A stretch of DNA of 43,019 bases, taken from the NCBI GenBank assembly GCA_009926865.1, contig RFOD01000019.1, positions 1 to 43,019 on the forward strand, read 5' to 3'. The DNA is from Gammaproteobacteria bacterium. Lineage in GTDB: Bacteria > Pseudomonadota > Gammaproteobacteria > Steroidobacterales > Steroidobacteraceae. Positions 27,608 through 35,336 of the stretch are shown here, in pieces. The notes under the pieces were generated by a model. The model saw only the letters and a program-made list of their open reading frames with translations. It was not told where the DNA came from and searched no databases. A program made the translations under genes and the position numbers. Every line of letters begins with the position of its first letter. Position 1 is the first letter of the stretch.

Positions 27608-27634
27608 TTAGCACTCGGTCTATTGGAGTGCTAA
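27608..27634 (+). promoter_or_regulatory. CIRCE operator (HrcA binding site) upstream of rpoH
   Basis: Inverted repeat TTAGCACTC (27608-27616), a 9-bp spacer, and GAGTGCTAA (27626-27634). This is an exact match to the CIRCE consensus TTAGCACTC-N9-GAGTGCTAA, the binding site of the heat-shock repressor HrcA. It ends 25 bp before the rpoH ATG. A weak promoter can be read through it, with TTAGCA (27608-27613) and TAAACT (27632-27637) at 18-bp spacing, so HrcA would cover the promoter. Confidence 0.9.
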
Positions 27635-27659
27635 ACTCGGGCCTGGAGGTATTTCAGTC

Positions 27660-28541
27660 ATGACCACCCACGCACTGGCAACCCGCGATGTTGATCTCGC
27701 GCTGAGCGGCCCGCTCGGGAGTCTCGACGCCTATCTCGAACGTATTTCGAAGGTGCCGGTGCTGTCGCGCGAGCAAGAACTGAGCCTCGCCCAGCGTCTG
27801 CGCGATGAGCAAGACGTCGACGCCGCCCGCACACTCGTGTTGTCGCATCTGAGATTCGTCGTGCATATCGCGCGCGGCTATCGGGGCTATGGCTTGCCGA
27901 TGGGCGATATCGTGCAAGAGGGTAACGTGGGCTTGATGAAAGCCGTCAAACGCTTTGACCCCGAGCTCGGTGTACGGCTGGTGTCCTTCGCGGTGCACTG
28001 GATCCGCGCTGAAATTCACGAATACGTGTTGCGCAACTGGCGCTTGGTCAAAGTCGCGACCACCAAGGCGCAACGTAAGCTGTTTTTTAATCTTCGTCGG
28101 ATGAAGAAAAATTTGTCGTGGCTGTCGGCGGATGAGACCGCAGAAGTCGCTCGTGAACTCGGCGTGTCCACCGCTGAGGTGACGGAGATGGAGCGTCGCT
28201 TGTCCGCACGCGACCTATCTTTTGATCCGTTATCGGCGGAGGGCGACGAAGACGAGAGCTACGCGCCGACGCAGTATCTGCCAGCGCCTGATGCGGACCC
28301 CGCGACCCACGTGGAAGAACACGAATGGGAAGAAAACACGCAGGTGTTACTACGCCTGGCCATTGAAGAGCTCGATCCGCGTAGTCGGGATATTGTGCAG
28401 AGCCGATGGATGGCCGGTGATGGCGATAAAGCGACGCTACACGATCTGGCCGATAAGTATGGCGTCTCAGCGGAGCGTGTCCGACAGCTCGAAGCAAACG
28501 CGATCAAAAAATTGCGTGGCTTGATGCTCGAGCACGCCTAA
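27660..28541 (+). CDS. rpoH: RNA polymerase heat-shock sigma factor RpoH (sigma-32)
   Basis: Sigma factor (293 aa) that directs RNA polymerase to heat-shock genes. Region 2 contains [14 protein letters not shown] and the [13 protein letters not shown] segment. The RpoH box QRKLFFNLR (138-146) separates sigma-32 from RpoD and RpoS. The region 4 helix-turn-helix is in [21 protein letters not shown] lies 10 bp before the ATG. The ftsYEX-rpoH order is conserved in gammaproteobacteria. The short intergenic region carries a perfect CIRCE site, so repression by HrcA is likely in addition to any translational or proteolytic control. Confidence 0.97.
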   Translation: MTTHALATRDVDLALSGPLGSLDAYLERISKVPVLSREQELSLAQRLRDEQDVDAARTLVLSHLRFVVHIARGYRGYGLPMGDIVQEGNVGLMKAVKRFDPELGVRLVSFAVHWIRAEIHEYVLRNWRLVKVATTKAQRKLFFNLRRMKKNLSWLSADETAEVARELGVSTAEVTEMERRLSARDLSFDPLSAEGDEDESYAPTQYLPAPDADPATHVEEHEWEENTQVLLRLAIEELDPRSRDIVQSRWMAGDGDKATLHDLADKYGVSAERVRQLEANAIKKLRGLMLEHA

Positions 28542-28568
28542 GCGCCCCCTCGCCGTCTCACTACCTCG

Positions 28569-29462
28569 CTAGCCTTTAAGCGCCTCTTCGAACACGATCG
28601 CGTGTAAGCGAGCGGTATACGCTGCATCGCGCGCATAACCCCCTGCCAGGGTAATCACCATCGGTAAGCCCTCGGCACGGGCAAAGTCGAGCACCAGCCG
28701 CTCGCGGGTGCGCAGACCCTCTTCAGTCAGCGTAAAGCGGCCATAGCGATCGCCTGCCATCACATCGACGCCCGCCAAATAAAAGACTAATTCGGGCGCG
28801 CAATGCTGCCGGATGTATCGCAAAGCCTGCTGCAAGGACTCCAGATAGCGCTCATCTCCGGTACCGTCTGGCAACCCTACATCAAGACTCGAGCACATTT
28901 TTTGCGCCGGGTAATTGCGCTCCCCATGCATCGAAAATGTGAACACACGCTCGTCATTCTCAAAGATTTTAGCGGTGCCGTTCCCTTGATGCACATCCAG
29001 ATCGATAATGAGCGCGCGCTGACAGCGCCCCTCATGTTGGAGCTTACGAATCGCCACGGCGACATCATTCAGCACACAGAACCCTTCGCCATGATCGGCA
29101 AAGGCGTGATGAGTGCCGCCTGCTAAATTGCCGCCCAACCCCTCGGCTAAGGCCGCTTCACTGGCTAATACGGTACCGCTGACCGCCAAACGCGAGCGGC
29201 GTAATAAGCGCGCACTCCAAGGCACACCTAGGCGCCTGACCTCTGCCTCGCTGAGCCCATCACCAAAAATACGCTCGAGATAATCCGCAGTATGTACCCG
29301 CGCCAAATGCTCACGCGCAATCTCCTCGGGCAGCATGATGCGCTCAGCCGGTAGTAAACCTTGCTCACGCAGCACGTCATACACCAAGGTGTATTTGGCC
29401 ATCGGGAAGGGATGACCTGTCGGTAGCGGCAGGTAGTAATCGGGGTGGTGACTGACTTTCAA
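28569..29462 (-). CDS. Histone deacetylase-family hydrolase
   Basis: Zinc-dependent deacetylase-superfamily enzyme (297 aa), related to bacterial acetoin-utilisation AcuC and acetylpolyamine amidohydrolases. The opening HHPDYYLPLPTGHPFPMAKY is typical of one bacterial branch. The charge-relay histidines are His118-His119 in GGTHHA. Zinc ligands are Asp156 and His158 in DLDVHQGNGT and Asp233 in AGVDVMAGD. The LAGGY motif near the C-terminus completes the site. The start is a TTG at 29462; the first in-frame ATG would remove conserved residues. It is convergent with rpoH and divergent from the next operon. Substrate unknown. Confidence 0.92.
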   Translation of the reverse strand: MKVSHHPDYYLPLPTGHPFPMAKYTLVYDVLREQGLLPAERIMLPEEIAREHLARVHTADYLERIFGDGLSEAEVRRLGVPWSARLLRRSRLAVSGTVLASEAALAEGLGGNLAGGTHHAFADHGEGFCVLNDVAVAIRKLQHEGRCQRALIIDLDVHQGNGTAKIFENDERVFTFSMHGERNYPAQKMCSSLDVGLPDGTGDERYLESLQQALRYIRQHCAPELVFYLAGVDVMAGDRYGRFTLTEEGLRTRERLVLDFARAEGLPMVITLAGGYARDAAYTARLHAIVFEEALKG

Positions 29463-29509
29463 CTTGGAGCCGAATCCCTTAAAAGGTAGTTAAGAAAAGG
29501 GGGACGTTG

Positions 29510-31246
29510 ATGCGAGCCTTAACGGGCGGAATGGTAGTCAGCCAAGCGCTTGGGCGCTATGGCGTTCGGAGTGTCTTCGCGCTCGCGGGTGCCTCGCATA
29601 CCTATCTGCTCGATGCGCTCCAACAAGATGGCTGGCAGATTTATAGCCACCGTCATGAGTCGGGCTGCGTGAGTGCGGCCGATGGCTACGCGCGCGTCAC
29701 AGGCCAACTCGGTATCGCGCTCATCATCGCAGATCAAGGCATGCCGAATGCCATCAACGGGATTGCCACCGCCTTTCAGGCGGGCTCACCCGTCCTCATT
29801 CTCGTCGCTCGCTTACCCAATTCTTGGACGGAAGCCGAAAGCGAGTACGACAATCTCAAACAGCCGCTGGTCAGTAGCATCAGCAAATGGGCGCGCACTG
29901 TGCCTTCCGCCAATCGGCTCGCTGAATATGTGGATACCGCGGCTAAACGCGCCTTAAGCGGGCGACCAGGGCCTGTGGTTCTACAGATACCCCAAGAATA
30001 TCTTGGTGAAACCGTTGCCCCGGAGACAAGCCTGTCCGCACGGCCCGCCCCTGCAAGTCGTCCCGCTCCCGATGCGGGGGCGATACGGGAAGCCGCTCAA
30101 AGATTGTATCGCGCCAAGACGCCGCTACTGATTACCGGTGCGGGCGCGACCCAATCGGATGCCGCAGAGATCATTGCGCGCTTAGCCAAAGATTTTTCGC
30201 TACCGATCGCAGGCAATAGTCTCGGGCGTGGTCTAGTGGCCGAAAATTTCGTCACGAGTTTCAACTGGCCGTATATGCAGTATGTCGCCCATCAAGCCGA
30301 TGTGGTCTGCGTGCTCGGCTCACGATTAAAACAACGCCTGGGCTACGGTCTACCGCCTCGATTTGCGCGTGATGCGACGTTCATTCAAGTGGATATTGAA
30401 GCCGAAGAGCTCTCGCGCAATCGCCGAGTCGAGATCCCCATCGTCGCGGATGTGCGTCTCGCCTGTGAAGCCTTGTACCGCGAGCTCGAAGCGCTGAGAG
30501 CCGCCGATCCCACTCACGCTGACTCGATCAACCCAGCGCGCCACAATTGGGTTTATCAGGCGCTCGCACCCCGTCGCCAAGCACTCGATGCATTGCGAGC
30601 CTCCGTCAAACCGGCTGCGGGCACGCTACACCCCCTACAGCTTGGCGACCGACTCGCCGCCAAACTCCCTGACGATGCCATCGTGGTGGGTGATGGTGCC
30701 GACATCCAGAACTGGATGTATGCGAGCCTAGCCGTCAAACGTAATCCAGGCTTCATGGATCACTACCCAATGGGCGCCATGGGAGTCGGGACACCGCTTT
30801 CGGTGGGCGCCGCTGCAGCCGCCAAAGAAATATCACAGACGTGCACGAAAAACCTGCGTCAAGTAGTCCTGGTCACGGGAGATGGGGCATTTGGCTTTTA
30901 TCCCGCCGAATTACATGCCGCCGCGCTAGCGGGGCTCAAATTAATTGTCATTATCGGCAATGATGGCGCCTGGGGCACAGAACTACATGGCCAGCTAGCT
31001 ATCCTCGGGCGTAGCGTCAACACGGAGCTACAGCACCTGCCCTATGAAAAGGTCGCCGAAGGGTTTGGCTGTCGCGGCGAAGCCGTCACGGAGCTTGCGC
31101 AATTAGATAGCGCGCTTGAGCGCGCCTTTACCGCTGACGGTCCTTACCTGCTCAATGTGCATATTGACCGTCATGCAGGGGCGCTGCTGAAAACCGAGCC
31201 ACTGGTGCGGATGATCTTATTTGACGATTTGGAAAAGAATCTTTGA
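29510..31246 (+). CDS. Thiamine-diphosphate-dependent enzyme (acetolactate synthase-like)
   Basis: Three-domain ThDP enzyme (578 aa) of the acetolactate synthase/decarboxylase superfamily. The PYR domain has the activating Glu50 in RHESGCVSAADGYARVTG. A central domain spans about 190-330. The PP domain binds ThDP and magnesium through GDGAFGFYPAEL (457 on) with Asn484-Asp485 in IIGNDGAWG. The familiar AHAS residues around the FAD site are not evident, so a decarboxylase or carboligase with another substrate is more likely than IlvB. An AAAAGGGGG site precedes the ATG at 29510. It is followed by an MFS transporter after 18 bp, pointing to a catabolic operon. Confidence 0.9.
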   Translation: MRALTGGMVVSQALGRYGVRSVFALAGASHTYLLDALQQDGWQIYSHRHESGCVSAADGYARVTGQLGIALIIADQGMPNAINGIATAFQAGSPVLILVARLPNSWTEAESEYDNLKQPLVSSISKWARTVPSANRLAEYVDTAAKRALSGRPGPVVLQIPQEYLGETVAPETSLSARPAPASRPAPDAGAIREAAQRLYRAKTPLLITGAGATQSDAAEIIARLAKDFSLPIAGNSLGRGLVAENFVTSFNWPYMQYVAHQADVVCVLGSRLKQRLGYGLPPRFARDATFIQVDIEAEELSRNRRVEIPIVADVRLACEALYRELEALRAADPTHADSINPARHNWVYQALAPRRQALDALRASVKPAAGTLHPLQLGDRLAAKLPDDAIVVGDGADIQNWMYASLAVKRNPGFMDHYPMGAMGVGTPLSVGAAAAAKEISQTCTKNLRQVVLVTGDGAFGFYPAELHAAALAGLKLIVIIGNDGAWGTELHGQLAILGRSVNTELQHLPYEKVAEGFGCRGEAVTELAQLDSALERAFTADGPYLLNVHIDRHAGALLKTEPLVRMILFDDLEKNL

Positions 31247-31264
31247 CTCTTTGCGAGGAAAGGC

Positions 31265-32626
31265 ATGACAACTGAAGTTAAAGCACAACCCCACCCCTAC
31301 CCGCACCCCGCTTACGCTTGGTATGTCGTGGTGGTTTTGCTGCTCGCCTATATCCTCGCCTTTGTCGATCGCGAAATCATCGCGCTCTTAGTGCCGGATA
31401 TTAAAGCGAGCCTCCAAATCAGCGACACCCAAATGAGTCTACTGCTGGGTGGTGCATTTGCCGTGTTCTATACGTTTTTTGGCGTGATCATCGCGTGGTT
31501 TGCCGATCGAGGTAACCGGCGTTGGTTGATCTTTGCAGGAGTGACTTTCTGGAGTCTCATGACAGCCGCCTGCGGGTTTGCGACCTCGTATGCCGCGCTC
31601 TTTCTTGCTCGTGTTGGCGTCGGCGCGGGCGAGGCGGCACTCAACCCCTCAGCGCTCTCTATCCTCAAAGATTATTTTCCACCTGACAAAATCGGTAGAG
31701 CAATTGGTCTTTACACGGCAGGTGTATCAAGCGGCAGTGGTCTCGCATTCATTTTTGGTGGCGCCATCTACCCGAAGATTAAAGCGGCGGGCCCGGTCGA
31801 GCTACCCTTACTCGGTTGGCACGAGCCTTGGCAGCTGATGTTTATTTACGTAGGGCTCCCTGGACTTTTGATCGCGCTGCTTGCGCTGACCATCAAAGAG
31901 CCGGTCCGGCGCGAATTTCTAGCAAGCGGCGTCAAGCCCATTGCTTCACCCGTCAATAAAACGCTGGCCCATCTCTTCAGCCGATGGCGCGCATTTTTGG
32001 TGTTGTTTTTTGCCCTCTCGGGCCTTGCGATCATGGCGTATGGAATCGGCTTTTGGATTCCGGAGTTTCTACGTCGCACTTATGATCTCAGCCCCGAAGA
32101 ACTGGGCTTCTGGGTGCAATGGCGTGGCGTCATTACCATCGTCTTTGGCCTGTCAGGCGTGTTGATCGGCGGCTGGATGAGCGATTATTTCCAGAAGCGT
32201 TATGAAGATGGTTATGTGCGCGTCTGTCTCGCCTCCTTCGTGGTGATGGCGACAGGGTACTGTCTCTTTACGCTGATGCCGACGCCCTTACTCGCGGTCT
32301 TGTTTTTGATACCGGCTACGCTCGGTGCGGCCGCACCGACTGCGGCGGGTGCCGCAGCCGTCGTCGCCATCGCACCGCCCACCATGCGCGCCCAAGTCGT
32401 GGCGTTTTATTACTTTGTTCTGAACGCCGTTGGTTTTTTTGTGGGTCCCACGGCGGTCGCGATGGTCACCGACTTTTACTTTGCCGATGAAGCCCAACTG
32501 CGATATTCAATGTTCGTGGTAGCACTGGTCGTTTCCATCATCGGTACGGCGCTACTGATCTATAACTTGCCACATTTCCGCGCTGCGGCCCGTGAAGCAA
32601 AGCAGTGGGCGGTGGACCCGAGCTGA
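31265..32626 (+). CDS. MFS transporter (sugar acid/organic anion-type)
   Basis: Inner-membrane carrier of 453 aa with about twelve spans. The opening helix LLLAYILAFVDREIIALLVPDIK and the loop AWFADRGNRRW fit the spinster/ACS-like branch of MFS that often sits in catabolic clusters. A loop insertion (about 160-185, FGGAIYPKIKAAGPVE) separates helices 5 and 6. AGGAAAGG lies just before the ATG. It lies between the ThDP enzyme and an unknown protein, with an 18-bp gap before it, and probably imports the operon's substrate. Confidence 0.9.
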   Translation: MTTEVKAQPHPYPHPAYAWYVVVVLLLAYILAFVDREIIALLVPDIKASLQISDTQMSLLLGGAFAVFYTFFGVIIAWFADRGNRRWLIFAGVTFWSLMTAACGFATSYAALFLARVGVGAGEAALNPSALSILKDYFPPDKIGRAIGLYTAGVSSGSGLAFIFGGAIYPKIKAAGPVELPLLGWHEPWQLMFIYVGLPGLLIALLALTIKEPVRREFLASGVKPIASPVNKTLAHLFSRWRAFLVLFFALSGLAIMAYGIGFWIPEFLRRTYDLSPEELGFWVQWRGVITIVFGLSGVLIGGWMSDYFQKRYEDGYVRVCLASFVVMATGYCLFTLMPTPLLAVLFLIPATLGAAAPTAAGAAAVVAIAPPTMRAQVVAFYYFVLNAVGFFVGPTAVAMVTDFYFADEAQLRYSMFVVALVVSIIGTALLIYNLPHFRAAAREAKQWAVDPS

Positions 32627-32667
32627 CCGTTACACTGAAAACGCATTTTTTACTGAGGAGCCTATCG

Positions 32668-33441
32668 ATGTCCAAAGCCCCTGCAGACCCCAAGCTGCCT
32701 ATCCTGCAACGAGATCATCGCAGCGTGATGGGCAAAATCCTCTACACCAGCAACAAGCCAGATCGGTTAGGGCAGGAGCGTGGGCGCGAGTATTTCCGCA
32801 TGGACATGCACGCGGATGGCACGCGGACCTGTACCGCGCACTGCGAAATCGATGATCGGCCCTCCGTCATGCGCGATATCACTTACTCGCTCGATGCCGA
32901 TTGGATGCCGACGGATTGTTTCGTACGTCTATCGGTCGCGAGCAAATTCATGGGTTCGGGCTGGTTTCGCTTTCATCCGCAGTTTGCCGAATGCGAAACC
33001 TACACCTCGCTCGAGGGTCGCGTAACGCAACGTATGGATCTCAGTACACCGCTTCTGACCTTTCAGAACCATGCGATCGCCTGTGATGCATGGCACCTTC
33101 GCCTCATCGATCAAAATAAACCGGGTGTCGTACAACGCATCCCGCAAATGTTGCTCTCCTCACCCGATCACCGCGGGGCAACGGGACCGATGCTGTTTTC
33201 GATCGGACTTAATCTGGTCTTCGTCGGTCCCGAAAAAGTCACGGTCGGCGCGGGCACGTTCGATGCGCTGCATTTCCAGTTTGTGGCCAATCCTGAGCTC
33301 CCCGAAGAGCATCCCCCTTACGACGTCTGGTGTACGGCCGATGGGGATTTCCTCTTCCTGAAGGGTCAGGTGGCCGGCTACATGCAGACCTATTACGAGC
33401 TGGTCGAGCTCTCGCGCGGACCGCACTGGAGTAATCCTTAA
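32668..33441 (+). CDS. Unknown protein (DUF3108-like), third gene of the ThDP operon
   Basis: Soluble-looking protein of 258 aa without signal peptide or membrane segment. It is rich in beta-strand patterns; the region VTVGAGTFDALHFQF near residue 195 recalls DUF3108-like proteins, but I cannot name the family firmly. Conserved-looking features are the CTAHCEIDDRPSVMRDI segment (about 53-69) and a DVWCTADGDF stretch (about 219-228). GAGGAG lies 7 bp before the ATG at 32668. It follows the MFS gene by about 40 bp and closes the operon. An enzyme or binding protein for the same substrate is plausible. Confidence 0.8.
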   Translation: MSKAPADPKLPILQRDHRSVMGKILYTSNKPDRLGQERGREYFRMDMHADGTRTCTAHCEIDDRPSVMRDITYSLDADWMPTDCFVRLSVASKFMGSGWFRFHPQFAECETYTSLEGRVTQRMDLSTPLLTFQNHAIACDAWHLRLIDQNKPGVVQRIPQMLLSSPDHRGATGPMLFSIGLNLVFVGPEKVTVGAGTFDALHFQFVANPELPEEHPPYDVWCTADGDFLFLKGQVAGYMQTYYELVELSRGPHWSNP

Positions 33442-33493
33442 GACTTATTCGCCACAGCTGTTGCGAAAAATTCACACACTTTTGATTCCAAAG

Positions 33494-33502
33494 TGCTAGA
33501 CT
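33494..33502 (+). promoter_or_regulatory. Extended -10 promoter-like motif
   Basis: TGCTAGACT (33494-33502) is an extended -10 element. No good -35 hexamer is seen at 16-18 bp. Start would be near 33509, leading into the structured region and terminator. Confidence 0.35.
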
Positions 33503-33508
33503 AAAACC

Positions 33509-33848
33509 GTCTGTATCGCTGAAGAGACGTGTAATGCGTTGATTTAATAGCGATTTCAGGCGGCTGAAGTGAAAAAGCGTCGCCGCTTAAGCTTTGCAAC
33601 AAAGTTTGATGCGTTGCGCCAACAACACAGCAGCTTTGGTAATCGACGCGGGCACGGTACAAAGCGGCCTCCTTTTGGCGGCTTTGCGCAGCGAACGCAC
33701 GTGAGCACACGTGGGCCAGGTGAGCCGGAGAGTTTCTCCAACGCAGCAGCCGTTATGGATTATCGCTCGCGGGGGGGCTCCTTTGTAGCCGCCGTATAGT
33801 GATGGACCAGAGAGCAACTGAAACCCCGCCCTCGGGCGGGGTTTTTTT
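33509..33848 (+). ncRNA. Candidate structured RNA of unknown family
   Basis: A gap of about 400 bp between the ThDP operon and gltD with no convincing gene. It is dense in short stems: AAGCG/CGCTT (33575-33588), AAGCTTTG/CAAAGTTT (33589-33607), GTTG/CAAC (33613-33623), a 10-bp stem with one mismatch (33660-33669 with 33677-33686), CACGTG/CACGTG with a 4-nt loop (33698-33713) and GGAGA/TCTCC (33727-33739). GCTTTG at 33633 can also pair with CAAAGC at 33660, giving an alternative fold. The unit is framed by an extended -10 motif and a strong plus-strand terminator. It does not match 6S, tmRNA or RNase P RNA as I know them. A GTG-started 76-codon reading frame (33569-33799), rich in Arg at its start, is an alternative explanation. 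Confidence 0.4.
33821..33848 (+). terminator. Rho-independent terminator
   Basis: Perfect 10-bp stem AAACCCCGCC / GGCGGGGTTT with tetraloop CTCG, followed by a T-run up to 33848. It points in the plus direction, and the minus-strand tail lacks a T-run, so it serves the upstream plus-strand unit and overlaps the gltD stop by two bases. Confidence 0.9.
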
Positions 33849-35334
33849 ATGCGGGCAAGTCGCTACGTCCCATCAACCACTCGTCACAGGCGCGTGCGGC
33901 GCCCCGACCTTCGTTGATCGCCCACACAACAAGGCTCTGTCCGCGTCGGCAGTCACCTGCGGCAAAGACGCCGGCTTGGTTGGTCGTATACCGACCATAC
34001 TCGGCTTTCACGTTCTGACGCTCATCGAGTTCCAGTCGCAGATCGTGAGGCAAACCGGTTTCAGGACCGGTGAATCCCATCGCAAGCAGCACTAATTGAG
34101 CAGGTAGGGTTTGCTCGGTGCCCGGCTGCTCGACAACCACCATACGACCCTCGGCATTACGCTCCCAGCCAACCTTGACAGTGACAATTTCTTTGACTCT
34201 GTCATTCTCATCACCTACGAATTTTTTGACTGTAGTCAAAAACACGCGTGGATCGTGACCGAATTTAGCGGCCGCTTCCTCTTGGCCATAATCGGTCTTA
34301 AAGACGCGAGGCCACTCTGGCCACGGGTTATCGTCTGCACGCTCAAGCGGTGGCTTTGGCATGATTTCAAACTGGGTGAGCGTACGGCAGCCGTGACGCA
34401 TGGCGGTACCCACGCAATCGGTACCCGTATCGCCACCACCAATCACCATCACATCTAGACCTTTAGCGTGGATGCTCGCCGAGGCAGGATCTTTGGCGAG
34501 CAAGGCTTGCGTGCTCGTCGTGAGGTAGTCCATGGCAAAGTGCACGCCCGAAAGTTCACGTCCCTCGATCGCCAGATCGCGTGGCTGCGTGGCGCCCGTG
34601 CACAAGACGACCGCATCAAAATCGCGACGCATCAGCTCGGCTTCATAGTTTTCACCGACGGTCACATTGCAGACGAACTTAATGCCCTCTTCCTCGAGCA
34701 AGCGGATACGTCTGGCGACAATATCCTGCTTGTCGAGCTTCATATTTGGGATGCCATAGGTCAGCAAACCGCCTGGGCGATCCGCACGCTCCAAGACGGT
34801 CACCGAGTGCCCGGCCCGATTGAGCTGCGCGGCGGCGGCCAGACCCGCAGGACCCGAACCGACCACAGCGACTTTCTTTCCCGTTCGAACCGCCGGCGGC
34901 TCTGGGACGACCCAGCCTTCTTCAAAGCCTCGCTCAATGATCGCGTGCTCAATATTTTTAATCGTTACCGGTGGCGCATTGATACCCAATACGCAAGAGC
35001 CCTCACACGGTGCAGGGCAGACTCGGCCGGTGAATTCCGGGAAGTTATTGGTCCGGTGCAGACGATCAAGCGCTTCGCGCCATAAGCCTCGATAAATGAG
35101 ATCGTTCCACTCAGGAATCAGGTTATTAATGGGGCAGCCCGTTGCCGAGCCGCTCAACATTTTGCCGGTGTGACAAAACGGCACACCGCAATCCATACAA
35201 CGTGCGGCCTGATTGCGCAGTCCCTTCTCATCCAACTCGTGATGAAATTCTCGCCAATCCTTCACACGCTCGAGCGGTGCCCGATCGAGTGGCGTTTGAC
35301 GCAGATATTCAATAAAACCTGTTGGCTTACCCAT
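33847..35334 (-). CDS. gltD: Glutamate synthase (NADPH) small subunit
   Basis: Flavoprotein subunit (495 aa) that passes electrons from NADPH to the large subunit for glutamate formation. The N-terminal domain holds the iron-sulfur cysteines CMDCGVPFC and [12 protein letters not shown] binding follows at [17 protein letters not shown] (about 149-165), and NADPH binding at [15 protein letters not shown]. The C-terminal segment [19 protein letters not shown] closes the FAD site. Length is typical. It starts 2 bp after the gltB stop. Confidence 0.97.
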   Translation of the reverse strand: MGKPTGFIEYLRQTPLDRAPLERVKDWREFHHELDEKGLRNQAARCMDCGVPFCHTGKMLSGSATGCPINNLIPEWNDLIYRGLWREALDRLHRTNNFPEFTGRVCPAPCEGSCVLGINAPPVTIKNIEHAIIERGFEEGWVVPEPPAVRTGKKVAVVGSGPAGLAAAAQLNRAGHSVTVLERADRPGGLLTYGIPNMKLDKQDIVARRIRLLEEEGIKFVCNVTVGENYEAELMRRDFDAVVLCTGATQPRDLAIEGRELSGVHFAMDYLTTSTQALLAKDPASASIHAKGLDVMVIGGGDTGTDCVGTAMRHGCRTLTQFEIMPKPPLERADDNPWPEWPRVFKTDYGQEEAAAKFGHDPRVFLTTVKKFVGDENDRVKEIVTVKVGWERNAEGRMVVVEQPGTEQTLPAQLVLLAMGFTGPETGLPHDLRLELDERQNVKAEYGRYTTNQAGVFAAGDCRRGQSLVVWAINEGRGAARACDEWLMGRSDLPA

Positions 35335-35336
35335 GA

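Noticed and set aside
33501-33817. Overlapping minus-strand frames in the gap before gltD
   Set aside because: Three competing frames of 60-76 codons with no ribosome site; more likely a by-product of the hairpin-rich sequence.
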